Source of the DNA: Actinomycetota bacterium
GTDB lineage: Bacteria > Actinomycetota > Actinomycetes > Nanopelagicales > Nanopelagicaceae
DNA length: 7,258 nt
Reading direction: 5' to 3'
Assembly: GCA_009703165.1 (NCBI GenBank)
Contig: WLGP01000044.1
Location: 1-7,258, forward strand
Shown piece by piece: positions 5,807 through 7,258 of the stretch (its first letter is position 1; each line of letters starts with the position of its first letter). Below the pieces are notes generated by a model. That model ran no database searches. It was not told the DNA's origin and saw only the letters and a program-made list of their open reading frames with translations. A program made the position numbers and the translations under genes.

Positions 5807-7258
5807 ATGCGTAGCGCTGATTGGTTCTCGGGAAATACAAAGGATTCATATATTCACCGTGCGTGGATGCGTCGCGGAAATCCTGATTCAGCCTTCACGG
5901 GTAAGCGCCCACAGATCGCAATTCTCAATACCGCATCTGATCTCACCCCATGCAATATGCACCTCGATGAAGTTGCACAGAGTGTAAAGAATGGAATTTG
6001 GGAAGCCGGTGGCGTTCCACATAATCTGCCGATGCTCTCACTCGGTGAAACTAACCTACGTCCAACTGCGATGTTATGGCGCAACTTAGCTGCGATGGCA
6101 GCAGAAGAGATGATCCGCGGTAATCCAATTGATGGCGTTGTTCTCTTAGGTGGTTGCGATAAAACGATTCCATCTCTATTGATGGGCGCAACATCGGTAA
6201 ACCTGCCAACAATTATTGTTCCCGGTGGACCGATGCTCAACGGAACATTTAAAGGCAAGCAACTAGGGTGCGGTACAGATGTTTGGCGCTTTAGCGCAGA
6301 TGTGCGCTCTGGAAAGATGAGCGAAGAAGATTTCAACGCCTCAGAGCGTTCAATGATTCGCAGCAAAGGCCATTGCAACACAATGGGAACAGCCTCAACG
6401 ATGGGATGCGTTGCAGAAGCACTCGGCATGACACTTCCTGGACTTGCTGGCACACCTGCTGCAGATAGTCGACTCTTGCAGGCAAGCCATGATTCAGGAC
6501 GCCGCATCGTCGAGATGGTAAGCGAAGATTTAAAACCACAAGACATTCTTACCTTTGGTGCATTTAGCAATGCGATTGTGGCCCTCGGCGCAATCGGCGG
6601 CTCAACAAATGCTGTGGTGCATCTACTAGCAATTGCCCGACGTGCGGGCGTTGAGTTAACCCTCGATGATTTCGATCGGATCGGTTCACGTATCCCATTG
6701 TTGGTAAATCTCTTGCCGGCAGGTGAACATCTCATGGAAGATCTATTCCGAGCAGGTGGATTGCGCGCAGTATTGGCACAGGTTGAAAAACACCTTGATC
6801 CAAAGGCAATCAACGTCACCGGTAGGCCACTTGTGGAGAGCCTTAATAACGTTGAGATTTACGATTCCACAGTTATTGCAACATATGAGAAACCACTTCA
6901 ACCCGAAGCAGGAATCGCAGTCTTGCGTGGAAATATCGCACCAGATGGCGCAGTCATTAAACCTGCAGCAGCAAGTGCAAAGTTACTTATCCATACAGGT
7001 CCAGCAGTTGTTTTTGAGAGCATTGAAGATTTCCATGCCCGTATCGATGATCCAGATTTAGATGTTGATGAAAATAGCGTCTTAGTTCTACGTGGATGCG
7101 GACCTAAGGGATATCCAGGAATGCCAGAAGTTTCAAATATGGCAATTCCAAAGAAGCTTCTTGAGCGCGGGATTGAAGATCTTGTCCGTATCTGCGATGG
7201 TCGCATGAGCGGAACTGCATTTGGAACCGTTGTTCTTCATGTTTCGCCGGAGGCTGCA
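5807..7258 (+). CDS. IlvD/Edd-family dehydratase, probably sugar-acid (pentonate-type), 3'-truncated
   Basis: This is an Fe-S dehydratase that removes water from a 2,3-dihydroxy acid to give a 2-keto acid. 484 codons are visible with no stop before the window edge; relatives run about 560-600, so roughly 90 residues are missing. Cluster Cys are C49 (SDLTPCN), C117 (GGCDKT) and C190 (GHCNTMGT). K119 is the position carbamylated in known structures. E81, D118 and E441 are expected Mg ligands, and S468 in DGRMSGT is the catalytic base. The signature GHCNTMGTASTM, the opening LRS-type MRSADWF and the GGPMLNGTFKGK segment resemble L-arabinonate-type dehydratases. Dihydroxy-acid dehydratase of valine/isoleucine synthesis has GxCGGMYTANTM instead. 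GPKGYPGMPE mixes both styles. The start at 5807 is set by the family N-terminus and a TATACT box six bases upstream. No sugar-pathway genes are visible here, and the substrate is not fixed by sequence. Automatic pipelines may call it ilvD. Confidence 0.9.
   Translation, partial: MRSADWFSGNTKDSYIHRAWMRRGNPDSAFTGKRPQIAILNTASDLTPCNMHLDEVAQSVKNGIWEAGGVPHNLPMLSLGETNLRPTAMLWRNLAAMAAEEMIRGNPIDGVVLLGGCDKTIPSLLMGATSVNLPTIIVPGGPMLNGTFKGKQLGCGTDVWRFSADVRSGKMSEEDFNASERSMIRSKGHCNTMGTASTMGCVAEALGMTLPGLAGTPAADSRLLQASHDSGRRIVEMVSEDLKPQDILTFGAFSNAIVALGAIGGSTNAVVHLLAIARRAGVELTLDDFDRIGSRIPLLVNLLPAGEHLMEDLFRAGGLRAVLAQVEKHLDPKAINVTGRPLVESLNNVEIYDSTVIATYEKPLQPEAGIAVLRGNIAPDGAVIKPAAASAKLLIHTGPAVVFESIEDFHARIDDPDLDVDENSVLVLRGCGPKGYPGMPEVSNMAIPKKLLERGIEDLVRICDGRMSGTAFGTVVLHVSPEAA

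Noticed and set aside
5854..6819. A 321-codon open frame on the minus strand, opposite the dehydratase
   Set aside because: The plus strand carries an uninterrupted dehydratase with all family motifs. The antisense translation is rich in Arg, Ser and Pro and has no recognisable domain, as expected of a shadow frame.
6723..7206. Smaller plus- and minus-strand open frames (6723-7061 +, 6898-7206 -) inside the dehydratase
   Set aside because: Both lie within well-conserved dehydratase sequence in other frames and show no motif or start signal.

Overview
The window reads as a compact, gene-dense chromosome segment from a moderate-GC, probably streamlined actinobacterium. The first gene matches the Sdh1-type iron-sulfur subunit of mycobacteria and streptomycetes. 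Gaps between genes are 0 to 74 bases, and several genes abut through TAATG, ATGA-type or TTAA junctions. Three starts sit exactly six bases after a TAnnnT box, the geometry of actinobacterial leaderless promoters. The combination resembles freshwater Nanopelagicales-like (acI) genomes, but that placement is inference. There is no mobile element, tRNA, rRNA or CRISPR array, and no stretch over 300 bases lacks a gene.

Left block (1-1676, plus strand): the 3' part of a succinate dehydrogenase/fumarate reductase iron-sulfur subunit gene (cut by the window edge), a small four-helix membrane protein of the phage-holin-IV/YvlD family, and two tandem fluoride-channel (Fluc/CrcB) genes. The first crcB has no ATG, GTG or TTG near its conserved N-terminus. 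It is best read from a CTG that overlaps the preceding stop as CTGA. The two CrcB proteins have opposite charge patterns and complementary Phe-box substitutions, as expected for an obligate antiparallel heterodimer.

Middle block (1673-5732, minus strand): transcription runs right to left. An M24 aminopeptidase P (pepP) is followed after 9 bases by a three-gene ABC-2 exporter of the DrrA/NodI-NodJ type: an ATPase, then two different permeases, each junction being TAATG. The last permease converges on crcB2, and one TTAA serves as the stop on both strands.

Right block (5807-7258, plus strand): divergent from pepP across 74 bases is an IlvD/Edd-family dehydratase, open at the window edge. Its Fe-S and active-site residues are present, and its motifs are closer to sugar-acid (pentonate) dehydratases than to dihydroxy-acid dehydratase. 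The 74-base spacer can be read as two back-to-back promoters that both place the transcription start on the A of the ATG.

The genes belong to recognised families. The most interesting points are the CTG start, the asymmetry of the CrcB pair, the recurring leaderless geometry, and the likely sugar-acid role of a gene that would often be labelled ilvD.
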